From GCA-2720865 sp047630275 (GTDB lineage: Bacteria; Bdellovibrionota; Bacteriovoracia; Bacteriovoracales; Bacteriovoracaceae), in assembly GCA_047630275.1 (NCBI GenBank), contig JBLHVN010000003.1, positions 1 through 64,000 on the forward strand: 64,000 nt of DNA. The letters are read 5' to 3'. The position numbers were made by a program, and so were the translations under genes. Shown here piece by piece: positions 1 to 7,494 of the stretch. The notes under the pieces are model-generated. The model searched no databases. It was not told the DNA's origin and saw only the letters and a list, made by a program, of their open reading frames with translations. Every line of letters starts with the position of its first letter. Positions within the stretch are counted from its first letter, which is position 1.

Positions 1-132
1 CTTTTCCGTAATCAACTGGATTGCACGAAGCAATCACAACAACATTTAACTGATATCATCTACGGGATCTAAACTCGCCAGAGTTTAAAAAAAGTATGTT
101 TATAACATACAACCTTTCTCGTCTTGGATTCT

Positions 133-152
133 TCGGCTTATAAATAAGCCGA
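133..152 (-). other. Perfect hairpin in rRNA leader
   Basis: TCGGCTTA and TAAGCCGA form an 8-bp inverted repeat around a 4-base loop. It sits between boxA and the left edge of the window. It is not followed by a T-run on the minus strand, so a processing or leader-folding element is more likely than a terminator. Confidence 0.55.
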
Positions 153-175
153 GAAACTTTGTTCATTTATTAAAA

Positions 176-187
176 TGTTAAAGAGCA
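176..187 (-). promoter_or_regulatory. boxA rRNA antitermination site
   Basis: On the minus strand this reads TGCTCTTTAACA, identical to the 12-base core of the E. coli rrn boxA that recruits NusB/NusE. It lies about 55 nt downstream of the predicted transcription start, as in known rRNA leaders. Confidence 0.8.
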
Positions 188-246
188 ACTAAAAATGTTT
201 AAGTTTTTAGTGACTTAAGTTCGCTTCCGAATTAGTCGTGAGGGGG

Positions 247-275
247 AATATAGGACCTTGTTCAAACAAGGTCAA
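247..275 (-). promoter_or_regulatory. Strong sigma70-type promoter of the rRNA operon
   Basis: On the minus strand: -35 TTGACC (270-275), exactly 17 bp spacer, -10 TATATT (247-252), start near 240. The DNA upstream of the -35 (276-340 on the plus strand) is almost pure A/T runs, as expected for an UP element. The spacing, near-consensus boxes and boxA downstream make this the best promoter in the window. Confidence 0.8.
254..273. promoter_or_regulatory. Perfect 20-bp palindrome overlapping the rRNA -35 box
   Basis: GACCTTGTT and AACAAGGTC are perfect 9-bp arms around CA. The palindrome fills the spacer and covers four bases of the -35 hexamer, which is the position of a repressor operator. 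The cognate regulator is unknown. Confidence 0.6.
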
Positions 276-368
276 CTACTTTTTTGTAAGATAAAGTTAT
301 TTTTTTTCGCTAAACATTTTTTACATATAACCACTCGCGTCAAATCGCCCTATTTTTTGAAAAGCTTG

Positions 369-374
369 TATAAT
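369..374 (+). promoter_or_regulatory. -10 box of a probable leaderless gene
   Basis: TATAAT ends 7 nt before the ATG at 382, which would place the transcription start at or next to the start codon. No Shine-Dalgarno sequence precedes this ATG. Confidence 0.5.
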
Positions 375-381
375 AAAACTT

Positions 382-786
382 ATGAAAAATTGGGATACAC
401 AGCTTTCAACTATACTAAAAGATTCACTCTCCCCTATGAAGTTCACCTTCTTTCATAGCGAAGATGCCACGAATGACTACCAAAAGATCTATAGCAATAT
501 GGACAATTACCAAGACAAAGACCTTTGGGACCTCTACTCCATTCCCTCTTTAGTAAGGGTCTTAACTCTTAAGAACCAAATCCTCTCAGAAGAGTGTTTA
601 GAAGAGTTTTACAAAGATAGTGCAGAAGAAGTTTGTTTTGTCCTTGAGTGGACCCCTAAAACGAGAAAGATCATCGTCTTCAATACTGAACAAGCAAGCG
701 TCTTTGACCAAGAAACCTTTATTGAATCAATCAACGTTGAACAAGAAAACTTAAAGAAACTTTTTAATAGGGCCCTCTTTTCATGA
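382..786 (+). CDS. Hypothetical cytoplasmic protein, 134 aa
   Basis: I do not recognise this family. The protein is soluble, rich in acidic and aromatic residues, with no signal peptide, membrane segment or metal-binding motif. The start is the first in-frame ATG, 7 nt after a TATAAT box and without a ribosome-binding site. The stop codon overlaps the start of the downstream PilZ gene by 4 nt (ATGA), so the two are probably co-transcribed and translationally coupled. A link to c-di-GMP signalling is possible from context only. Confidence 0.65.
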   Translation: MKNWDTQLSTILKDSLSPMKFTFFHSEDATNDYQKIYSNMDNYQDKDLWDLYSIPSLVRVLTLKNQILSEECLEEFYKDSAEEVCFVLEWTPKTRKIIVFNTEQASVFDQETFIESINVEQENLKKLFNRALFS

Positions 787-1145
787 ACCACGATAACCGC
801 ATTTTCCCTAGGTATATTACTAAGACCATGAAGATAGAATTATTTATCAATGGAAAACATGATCCAGAAACAATTGTGGAGAATGTCTCTTTAGGGGGAA
901 TACAGATCTCTTCAGCGATCATGCCAAAAACAAAGGGTGCTTTAGAAGCGGTATTAAAGCTTGGGACTCAGGAGTTTACCTTAAATGCCCATAGTGTTTG
1001 GGGGCAGGCCCTTAGCGGTGAAGATGATTCACGTTATAACTACGGCTTTAGGCTTATCTTTGATAAACAAGACCTTTATAAAAGATGGTTGACCTTTATG
1101 AAGGCGCTTCATCAGTACCAATCAAGCCAATCTAAAAAAGCTTAG
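783..1145 (+). CDS. PilZ-domain c-di-GMP receptor
   Basis: A single-domain protein of 120 aa. The N-terminal RIFPRY region supplies the two arginines of the PilZ RxxxR signature, and NVSLGG (about residues 38-43) matches the (D/N)xSxxG motif that contacts c-di-GMP. Both halves of the binding site are intact, so ligand binding is likely. There is no output domain, so it should act on a partner by protein contact. It overlaps the upstream gene by 4 nt, and its stop overlaps the convergent radical SAM gene by 4 nt. Confidence 0.85.
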   Translation: MNHDNRIFPRYITKTMKIELFINGKHDPETIVENVSLGGIQISSAIMPKTKGALEAVLKLGTQEFTLNAHSVWGQALSGEDDSRYNYGFRLIFDKQDLYKRWLTFMKALHQYQSSQSKKA

Positions 1146-2200
1146 AAAGAGTCTTTATTTTTATGACGAACTTGCGCCACTCTTAAGGCCATGGGGTCGC
1201 AACCAGTATAATTCTCGGTGTTCACAAAGGCAGAGCCACTGCTACGGTTGCATTGATGTTTAAACTCACAGACCACGCAATCAGAAAAGTCTTCTTTCTT
1301 TAGGTCTCTTATTTTTTTGAACTCTTGAGAGCCGTCCCAGATTTCTTTGAAACTTTGCTTTTTTAAATCTCCAGAAGGGATAGGGGCCCCTATACAAGGA
1401 TAGACTACTCCATCAAGGCCTATGCCTACAACGTTCCTAGCGCATGAGCACTGGAAGGATTCCTCTGAATTATCATGCCAGAAAAGATCTTTATGTGGGC
1501 CCTTAAGAAGCTCATTGTATTGATCTGGTGTGATCCCAAAGTTTTGAGAACTCTCAGTTCCATCATAGCGGGCCGTCACTTCGTCAGAAAATTGATAAGG
1601 CACTCCTAGGGACTCTGCTAGCTTAATGAGCTTTCCAATATCCATACAATTATCTTTGTGAAGAATAATATTGAAGTTTATTTCCATATCAAAAGAAAGA
1701 GCTCTCTTTACTCCTTCGAGGACTTTTGTGTAGCCATCTGCCATGCCTGTAAAGTTTTTATAAGATAGCTCATCAGCACCATAGATCGATATATCAAGGG
1801 CCCGGCACCCCGCTTTATCCAATTTTTCACACACCTCTTGTGTTAATAGATGCCCATTGGTTTTTACTCTTGGCATTGATTTGTTTTGGACTACTCTTTC
1901 GATCAGTGAATAAATATGTGGGTATAAAAGAGCTTCTCCTCCGGTAAAAGAAATATAAAAAGCTCCTGCCTCACATAACTCATCAATGACCCTGATGAAC
2001 TCTTCTTTCTTAAGAGGCTTTCCCTTAATATTATCGGGCATACTGCTAGAGCGGTCAAAGTTATAGCAATGAACGCAGCTGTAATTACAACCTAAAGTTG
2101 TCTCTATGGTAGCAAATAAAGGAATGCATTTATCAAAAGCTATTTGAGTGGTTTGATCTAAGATAGATGACTCTTTTTTTATCAATTTACGAACCAACAA
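1142..2200 (-). CDS. Radical SAM/SPASM peptide-modifying enzyme
   Basis: 352 aa. Near residues 38-45 the sequence CNYSCVHC gives the CxxxCxxC 4Fe-4S site that cleaves S-adenosylmethionine; FTGGEALL is the GGE motif. The C-terminal third has the scattered cysteines (CSC, YPC, CVVC, QC, GC) of a SPASM auxiliary-cluster domain, typical of enzymes that modify ribosomal peptides. Its 5' end overlaps the pqqD-like gene by 14 nt, which supplies a peptide-recognition partner. The likely substrate is the 62-aa precursor at 5037-5225, although the two lie in separate minus-strand blocks flanking a plus-strand gene. The reaction (thioether, epimerisation or other) cannot be told from sequence. Confidence 0.85.
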   Translation of the reverse strand: MLVRKLIKKESSILDQTTQIAFDKCIPLFATIETTLGCNYSCVHCYNFDRSSSMPDNIKGKPLKKEEFIRVIDELCEAGAFYISFTGGEALLYPHIYSLIERVVQNKSMPRVKTNGHLLTQEVCEKLDKAGCRALDISIYGADELSYKNFTGMADGYTKVLEGVKRALSFDMEINFNIILHKDNCMDIGKLIKLAESLGVPYQFSDEVTARYDGTESSQNFGITPDQYNELLKGPHKDLFWHDNSEESFQCSCARNVVGIGLDGVVYPCIGAPIPSGDLKKQSFKEIWDGSQEFKKIRDLKKEDFSDCVVCEFKHQCNRSSGSAFVNTENYTGCDPMALRVAQVRHKNKDSF

Positions 2201-2462
2201 TAACCCCTAGTTTTTCCATGTTTTCTATGAACTCAAGAAGGTCATTCTCTGCAAGCTCCGTGGTAATTGAGTACTCAGAACACAAGGCGCTCTTAATGGC
2301 CTCTAGATCATTTTTACCATCAAGTCTTTTCCAGATAAAAGAGCCTACACTATTTAAGCGATGGACCATTTTCTTCGGACCTAAATCCATTAAAACGATT
2401 TGATCTTCGATTTCTTTCCACGCTATATCTTCACGCTGTGATAATATCTTAGTAAGGTACAT
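2187..2462 (-). CDS. PqqD-like peptide chaperone (RRE domain) 1
   Basis: 91 aa. The pattern LNSVGSFIWKRLDGKND followed by an amphipathic helix and LEFIENMEKLGVI is typical of PqqD-family RiPP recognition elements, which bind the leader peptide and present it to a radical SAM enzyme. It is translationally coupled to that enzyme by a 14-nt overlap. Its ATG is only 28 bp from the divergent nucleotidyltransferase ATG, so any promoter must reach into one of the coding regions. Confidence 0.85.
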   Translation of the reverse strand: MYLTKILSQREDIAWKEIEDQIVLMDLGPKKMVHRLNSVGSFIWKRLDGKNDLEAIKSALCSEYSITTELAENDLLEFIENMEKLGVIVGS

Positions 2463-2490
2463 ATCAATATCTTAATTGTGGACAGGACGA

Positions 2491-3453
2491 ATGACAAAAG
2501 AATCTCTACATAACGGTAGCATTTTTGTCGACTATCTCTACAACCAAGAGTTCTTAGGAAGTAGAAGAGGGTTAAAGATTGTAAATGAGCATATGCTCTT
2601 AGGCTGGCTTGCGGGACAAGGCCTTCCCTTAGACGAAACCTTGGCCCATATGGCCAAATCAGAATTCAAACGGCAATGGCACTTAAATCAATGTTACTTA
2701 GATCTCCTTGATGAACTTTCAGCAGAATTTAAGAATAAAAGTATCAGCCCTATCCTCTTAAAAGGAACTGTTCTTTTAAAAGAGGTATACCCAGACCTAG
2801 GGTCTCGCTCTATGTCTGACGTTGATATCTTGATAACAAAAGAAGAACTCCCACGTGCAGTAGAAATACTAAAATTAAAAGGCTTTGAAGAACATAATCA
2901 GCAAAAGTGGAAGGCCAATGCTCATAAAGCTGAGCTCGTTAGAATAGAAAATGGCATTGAACTAGTGGTCGAGCTCCATTGTTCTTTATTTTATCATTGT
3001 GATGATCCCATTTGGGAAACTGTAAACTATACTGAATCTCCTTATAGAGTTTTGAAAAAAGAACATTTCTTTCTCTTTCAATGCACTCATCTTGGATTTC
3101 AACATAGCTTTTTAAAACTCTTTTGGCTCTTAGATATTCATTACTGGCTTATTAAGAATCAGGAAATCAACGAAGAGGAAATTCTAAAACTGGCCCGAGT
3201 TCATAAGGTTTATAACTCTCTTGTTTTCACGCTCTATTTCTTAAATAAGTACTTCTCAACACCAATGGGGCCTCAGTTTCAAAAAGCTTTTAAAAGAATA
3301 TCTCCCATTAAGAAGAAAATCTTTAGCGCTGACTTTCTTATAGACCCTAAAAGGAGTATGCCTCAATACCTTTTAATAAAGCATCTTTGTAAAGATAGTC
3401 TTAAAGAAAGCCTTACTTATGATCTTGGATGGATAAAAGATAAACTGACTTAG
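2491..3453 (+). CDS. Nucleotidyltransferase-fold protein of RiPP clusters (NTP_transf_5-like)
   Basis: 320 aa. LLKGTVLLKEVYPDLGSRSM followed by SDVDILI carries the GS...DxD metal-binding motif of the polymerase-beta-type nucleotidyltransferase fold in the arrangement of the NTP_transf_5 family. Members occur beside HPr-kinase-like proteins in some lasso-peptide clusters. I chose the ATG at 2491, preceded by AGGA, over an upstream TTG. It lies on the plus strand between two minus-strand gene blocks, and its stop overlaps the convergent peptidase gene by 4 nt. Substrate unknown; it could modify the peptide or a sugar phosphate. Confidence 0.75.
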   Translation: MTKESLHNGSIFVDYLYNQEFLGSRRGLKIVNEHMLLGWLAGQGLPLDETLAHMAKSEFKRQWHLNQCYLDLLDELSAEFKNKSISPILLKGTVLLKEVYPDLGSRSMSDVDILITKEELPRAVEILKLKGFEEHNQQKWKANAHKAELVRIENGIELVVELHCSLFYHCDDPIWETVNYTESPYRVLKKEHFFLFQCTHLGFQHSFLKLFWLLDIHYWLIKNQEINEEEILKLARVHKVYNSLVFTLYFLNKYFSTPMGPQFQKAFKRISPIKKKIFSADFLIDPKRSMPQYLLIKHLCKDSLKESLTYDLGWIKDKLT

Positions 3454-3851
3454 TCTTTAGAATAAAGAAGTGGCGCTGTTAAGATCAAACCCAATCTCGA
3501 GATTTGCCGAAAGATTCTAACGGGACTCAATAGGTTCTTAGAACCCCAGAGATACAATCCAAAGAAAACTCCTTTTGAAAATTTATAAGCACGCCCTTTC
3601 CTAGAAAAGCCAACAACCAAAGCGAAGATTTCTTCTCTAGAGGGAGTCTCACTTAAAGTTGCCCAGTCCCCTTTAGTGATAAGGGGATCCTCCTTAATAA
3701 CTCGGTGGACGACAAATTCCCCATTTTGAGAATCTTTAAATAGAATAATATCCCCTAATAAGACTTCCTTTTCCAAATTTTCAATGAGAATCAAATCCCC
3801 GTCTTTGAGAAGAGGAAACATACTCATGCCTGAAAAAGGAACAGGTTTCAT
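3450..3851 (-). CDS. Sec11/SipW-like signal peptidase (S26) without N-terminal anchor
   Basis: 133 aa. SGMSMFP (residues 7-13) has the catalytic serine (S10) of S24/S26 peptidases. VVHRV (H49) and TKGDW (D62) match the Ser-His-Asp arrangement of Sec11/SipW-type signal peptidases rather than the Ser-Lys dyad of bacterial LepB. The protein starts almost directly at the serine box, so the usual N-terminal membrane helix is missing; only a weakly hydrophobic C-terminal stretch could contact a membrane. It overlaps the pqqD-like gene by 4 nt (ATGA). It may remove the leader of the modified peptide. Confidence 0.8.
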   Translation of the reverse strand: MKPVPFSGMSMFPLLKDGDLILIENLEKEVLLGDIILFKDSQNGEFVVHRVIKEDPLITKGDWATLSETPSREEIFALVVGFSRKGRAYKFSKGVFFGLYLWGSKNLLSPVRIFRQISRLGLILTAPLLYSKD

Positions 3852-4138
3852 TGTCCAATAAACCTAACTAACTTTAGATCTTCAAGCTGTTTAATAAGAG
3901 AAGTTAAGTCTGTTTCTAGCTCACAGCTATCGGCTTCATAGGTCTTATTAAGTGCCTCTAATAAATCTGAGAACTTCTGAGGACCAGGGCCTAGTAGAGT
4001 CCAAATAAAAGACCCTGAAGAGTTTAATTCATGAGTCATAGGAGGGTGACAACTCGCCTGTAAGACAATCACCTGACCACTTAGTTCTTTCCAGGTACAT
4101 TTTGGGTCTATGCTAATAGTTTTATTCTTCAGTGACAT
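3848..4138 (-). CDS. PqqD-like peptide chaperone (RRE domain) 2
   Basis: 96 aa. It has the PqqD pattern THELNSSGSFIWTLL, then a helix and LIKQLEDLKLVRF. A longer frame begins at 4198, but the ATG at 4138 follows a GGAG sequence and reduces overlap with the upstream kinase gene to 17 nt, so I prefer it. It is a distinct paralogue of the protein at 2187-2462. Two recognition proteins in one locus suggest one serves the kinase/peptidase branch and the other the radical SAM branch. Confidence 0.8.
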   Translation of the reverse strand: MSLKNKTISIDPKCTWKELSGQVIVLQASCHPPMTHELNSSGSFIWTLLGPGPQKFSDLLEALNKTYEADSCELETDLTSLIKQLEDLKLVRFIGQ

Positions 4139-5030
4139 GATTCCAAAACTCCTCGTCTTTTTTAAACTCAAGTTGATAAAAATTAGTCTTTGAAGCAATC
4201 TCTAGAGAAAGATCTAACAGTTCCCCTCTACGCTTATCCACCATGTTTTCCCAAAAGATATTGGCCAAAGAGGCTAAGATCTTAGTTGCGCCATTTGAAG
4301 CGCTAAGCTTTTTTCTATCAGACTTAGAGCTCTGCTTTAGCCAATAAAAACCTGCTACTTCAAACTCATTTTCATAATCAGTGTTCGTGAAAGAAAGTCC
4401 ACCTAGTCCACCAGACTTAGCAAAGGCTTTTTCACCATCAAAACGCATGACGTTCATATCATCACCTAGGACAATGCGGTCACCAGAGAGAGAAGCTACC
4501 GTAGACTTACCAGCTCCTGAATGACCTAAGAAAAAGTAGGCTTTCCCGTTATCAACAACACAAGAACTATGAAGTAAAAAGGTATCCATTGATAGCATTC
4601 TGCGAGGGAGCAGCCATCTTAAAGCGTTGAAGATCCCATCGGCATGGAGGTCAGTTAGGCTAATAAAAGCATGGTCACCATAATCAATACCGAGGAAATC
4701 TCGTTGAATGGCCGATTCAAATATTTTACATCTCTCTATGAGACAATCAGGATTAACTTCATAGTCCCACTCATTGTTCCAAGTATTCTCAATATAAATA
4801 TCTAAGTTATCTTTGGCCTCTAAAGACTTAGATACTATCCATTTTTCTGGTAGAAAATTTAATACTTTTAAGGAAAATTCTTCATCAGCTGAATAAAAAT
4901 TAATTTTTATTCCGTGAAAAAGATAGGACACTATAAGACTTGCATTTTTCTTTGTTTTATTTTGGACTATTGAATTTAATAAAATCTTTTTTGAATTAAT
5001 TAATTCTGTATTTTCAAAAAGGCTTTCCAT
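4122..5030 (-). CDS. HPr-kinase-like tailoring kinase
   Basis: 302 aa. The C-terminal half has the P-loop LGHSGAGKST (about residues 163-172) and downstream GDDMNV, as in the HprK fold. The N-terminal half is unlike true HprK and matches the layout of the shortened kinases found in lasso-peptide clusters, some of which phosphorylate the peptide C-terminus. It begins 6 nt after the precursor stop codon with no visible ribosome-binding site, consistent with lower, coupled expression relative to the precursor. HPr itself is an unlikely substrate in this setting. Confidence 0.8.
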   Translation of the reverse strand: MESLFENTELINSKKILLNSIVQNKTKKNASLIVSYLFHGIKINFYSADEEFSLKVLNFLPEKWIVSKSLEAKDNLDIYIENTWNNEWDYEVNPDCLIERCKIFESAIQRDFLGIDYGDHAFISLTDLHADGIFNALRWLLPRRMLSMDTFLLHSSCVVDNGKAYFFLGHSGAGKSTVASLSGDRIVLGDDMNVMRFDGEKAFAKSGGLGGLSFTNTDYENEFEVAGFYWLKQSSKSDRKKLSASNGATKILASLANIFWENMVDKRRGELLDLSLEIASKTNFYQLEFKKDEEFWNHVTEE

Positions 5031-5036
5031 ATTTTT

Positions 5037-5225
5037 TTAAGAAGTAAGCTTTTTAGCATTACAGAAATTTGGCCCACCTGTTGATGCTTTTCTTCCACCT
5101 GAGGTTGCTCCATTACAAAGAGCTCCAAAAGTTAGAAGCTCTTCAGACTCTATCTCTGGCTTCTCATAGGCTTTCTTTTTTATTAGCAGTTCCTCTTCAT
5201 TCTTTTTTTCATCATTGGTGCTCAT
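5037..5225 (-). CDS. Candidate RiPP precursor peptide, 62 aa
   Basis: The N-terminal part is charged and helix-prone, then Y20-E-K-P23 with I25 and G34 reproduces the YxxPx(L/I)...G leader motif bound by PqqD-like domains in lasso systems. After G34 comes a Gly/Ser/Thr-rich core with Cys37, GGRKAS (43-48), TGGP and Cys55, ending in Ser62. The start has a strong AGGGAG ribosome-binding site and a TATAAT box at 5244-5249. It is the first gene of a block continuing with kinase, PqqD and peptidase. The mature product and cleavage site are unknown. Confidence 0.75.
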   Translation of the reverse strand: MSTNDEKKNEEELLIKKKAYEKPEIESEELLTFGALCNGATSGGRKASTGGPNFCNAKKLTS

Positions 5226-5230
5226 GAAAA

Positions 5231-5249
5231 CTCCCTTTGCCCTATTATA
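5231..5249 (-). promoter_or_regulatory. Promoter -10 and ribosome-binding site of the RiPP precursor
   Basis: On the minus strand a perfect TATAAT (5244-5249) is followed after 7 nt by AGGGAG (5231-5236), 5 nt before the ATG. This predicts a very short 5' leader. No good -35 is visible. Confidence 0.5.
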
Positions 5250-5281
5250 ACTTAAAAACCCCCTAAAAATAAATAGGTAAG

Positions 5282-6439
5282 TTACTGAAAATAGGCTTGT
5301 TCTAATGTTTTTAGGTCTGATTTCGCCAGTGATTGAAAGCTTTTATACTCTTCTCTGCCTCGGCTACGGTGCTCAACGATGATCTTAGGATCATTAAAAA
5401 GTCGTCCGATTTTCAAAAGAAGACCTCCGTAATCAAAAGAATAATGAATAAGTTCTGGGAAGTTTTTCATCAACTCCCCTGCTCCCCCAAGTCCTGTTGA
5501 AATACAAGGAACGCCATAGGAGAAAGATTCTAGCAAGACCCTTCCAAATGGCTCTTTCTTAACGGATAAATGAAGCATGACATCGATTGAATTAAAGATC
5601 TCAAAAGGTCTCACCAATCCCTTTTTTACTATTAGTTTTGAAGGAAACCTTAAGGCCAATTTTTCAATTTCAGACTCGTAAGATTGATGATCGCCCTCTG
5701 TATGGTAAATATTCTTACCGAATATTGCGATTTCCTTTATCCCAAGTTTAATCAGTTCCTCTTCATAAAGAGAGGCGAATAGGTAAAGTTCATGAAGACC
5801 TTTCCAAGGGGCGCTCATTCCGGCAAAGCCAATAACCCCTGTGCTTTCCTTTTCTATAGCATTAGGCACATCTTCAACTGGATTATAAACTCTATGAATC
5901 TTAAGTTTTTTAAAAACTTTCTTATACTCCTCTACTACTGAGGTTGAATTTCCTATAAGTGAAAGCTCAAAACAAGAGAACTTATCAACTAGCCAATTGA
6001 TCAAAGTATTAAACGCTCCTTTAGCTGGGTAATCTCTAAGATGCCAAAGAAGTGTTCCCTTATACCCAAAAAGTAAGGCCCCGATCACTATGGGATAGAA
6101 TACCTTGTTCCCATTGCACCAGATAGTATTGTATTTATAGAATCCTTCAAACTTAAAACGAAAGGACTGAAAAAGGAGAGAAATAAGGCTTAATACAAAA
6201 CCTGTTTTACTGCTTCTACTTTTTCTATATAGACCTTCTTCATATGAAAAAGTTTTAAGCTTAAGACCCGTCTTTTTTTTAACTAACTCTTCAAGTTGTG
6301 AAGAGGCCTTCAAGTCGCCAATGGTAGGGTAGAATAGATCAATTTTAGAAGTATTTTCTAGTAAGCTAATTTGAGTAATAAAGCTACGTTCAGCACCACC
6401 TAACTCGGGGCTATTAAGTAAGCAAGCAATTCTATTCAC
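5282..6439 (-). CDS. Glycosyltransferase, GT-B fold (GT4-like)
   Basis: About 385 aa. N-terminal LLNSPELGGAERSF is the sugar-acceptor-side signature seen in GT4 enzymes. GVIGFAGMSAPWKGLHELY and EPFGRVLLESFSYGVPCIST hold the donor-binding E-x7-E-type motif. I prefer the GTG at 6439, which has GGGAG 5 nt upstream and overlaps the preceding gene by 8 nt, over a TTG at 6451. It probably adds one sugar of the surface polysaccharide made by this locus. Donor and acceptor are not predictable. Confidence 0.8.
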   Translation of the reverse strand: MNRIACLLNSPELGGAERSFITQISLLENTSKIDLFYPTIGDLKASSQLEELVKKKTGLKLKTFSYEEGLYRKSRSSKTGFVLSLISLLFQSFRFKFEGFYKYNTIWCNGNKVFYPIVIGALLFGYKGTLLWHLRDYPAKGAFNTLINWLVDKFSCFELSLIGNSTSVVEEYKKVFKKLKIHRVYNPVEDVPNAIEKESTGVIGFAGMSAPWKGLHELYLFASLYEEELIKLGIKEIAIFGKNIYHTEGDHQSYESEIEKLALRFPSKLIVKKGLVRPFEIFNSIDVMLHLSVKKEPFGRVLLESFSYGVPCISTGLGGAGELMKNFPELIHYSFDYGGLLLKIGRLFNDPKIIVEHRSRGREEYKSFQSLAKSDLKTLEQAYFQ

Positions 6440-7454
6440 TATGACTCCCAATCAGCTTACTTAGAAGTTTTTGGAAAACCTCCATGCTATGACTGCTTAC
6501 GAGGTGTTCAAAACAATTTTGTGACCATGAGGGATAAAGATCTAAGCTTTTCTTAAAAAATTCTTCTACTGTAGCCTCTGTTACTTCATCAAACCTATAA
6601 CCATTATACTCATGATGGATATTCTCCTTAAGCCCACCTGAATTAGTGACAATGCTTGGGGTTCCATATTTTGCGGCTTCAAGTGTCGTTAGACCAAAGC
6701 CTTCAACAAAACCTTTACTAGAGTTATTTTTACTTAAAAGAACATTATAATGAGAATCATTGTAAACCTTAATTAGTTCTGAATTTGTGATATTTGAAAT
6801 GTCTTTAAAAATGATGTCTTCAGAACTTTGAAAGCGATTTGAAGTCATACTTAATTCAATTTTCTGTTTTGATACTTTCGCCAATAATTCAGCAAAGGAA
6901 AAGACCCCATCTAAGTTCTTATGAGGTACATCTCTTGCAATTGAACAAAGCTTAATCTTCTCTTCTCTATAAAATTTTTTCTGAACAGGGACTTCTTCAG
7001 GCAGGGGGATACAATTGTGAAAGACCAAGTCTCTTGCATAATTCACTTTGAAGCCATTGTTTTGCAGTATTCCCCTTGTGTACCTTGAAATAAAAATATT
7101 TTGTAAGCTCTCTTCAAAGTATTGAAGGCTCTTTGTTTTTGACATCTTTTTAATAAGACGTTTAAGAAAGTTTGGTGAAGTAAAAAACAGCTCTGATCCG
7201 TGACAAAAGTTTATAGACTTATTTGTTGGAAAACCACCGAGAAAACCTCCCATATAATGGACATGAAAATAAAGATCGAAGTCTTTATTTTGATTATAAG
7301 TATTCGTAGCTTCACTTATACTAGACCAACAAAGAACCTTAACCTCATGACCATTGTCTTTTAAAAGATTCACAAGGTTCTTAGAAAAAGTAGATAAGCC
7401 CCCGAGTTTGGGGGGATAATCAGGTGTTGTTACCAATATCTTTTGATTTGTCAT
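6432..7454 (-). CDS. Glycosyltransferase, GT-B fold (GT4-like)
   Basis: 340 aa. LVTTPDYPPKLGGLSTFSKN at the N-terminus and GFVEGFGLTTLEAAKYGTPS near the C-terminus are typical of GT4 enzymes; the two glutamates of the E-x7-E motif are present. A TATAAT box (7463-7468) ends 8 nt before the ATG, suggesting an almost leaderless message and a promoter separate from the WecA-like gene. It is coupled to the following glycosyltransferase by overlap. Confidence 0.8.
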   Translation of the reverse strand: MTNQKILVTTPDYPPKLGGLSTFSKNLVNLLKDNGHEVKVLCWSSISEATNTYNQNKDFDLYFHVHYMGGFLGGFPTNKSINFCHGSELFFTSPNFLKRLIKKMSKTKSLQYFEESLQNIFISRYTRGILQNNGFKVNYARDLVFHNCIPLPEEVPVQKKFYREEKIKLCSIARDVPHKNLDGVFSFAELLAKVSKQKIELSMTSNRFQSSEDIIFKDISNITNSELIKVYNDSHYNVLLSKNNSSKGFVEGFGLTTLEAAKYGTPSIVTNSGGLKENIHHEYNGYRFDEVTEATVEEFFKKSLDLYPSWSQNCFEHLVSSHSMEVFQKLLSKLIGSHSE

Positions 7455-7494
7455 TCTTTCTTATTATACAAGAGGGATGATAGAGAAAACAAGC

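Larger units (their letters stand above)
1..240 (-). other. 5' leader of a ribosomal RNA operon (rRNA gene itself lies left of the window)
   Basis: Read on the minus strand, this stretch follows a strong promoter (-10 at 247-252) and holds an exact boxA at 176-187, then hairpins at 133-152, 70-85 and about 19-35. It has no convincing coding sequence. boxA between promoter and gene is the hallmark of bacterial rRNA leaders, so a 16S gene is expected just beyond base 1 in the leftward direction. No mature 16S 5' end is present inside the window, so the identity of the downstream gene is inferred. Confidence 0.7.

Noticed and set aside
258..458. 66-aa plus-strand frame before the first gene
   Set aside because: It runs through the rRNA promoter and UP element and overlaps the better-supported gene at 382.
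1142..5225. Complete lasso-peptide cluster
   Set aside because: No asparagine-synthetase-like cyclase or transglutaminase-like protease is present, and a radical SAM enzyme is.
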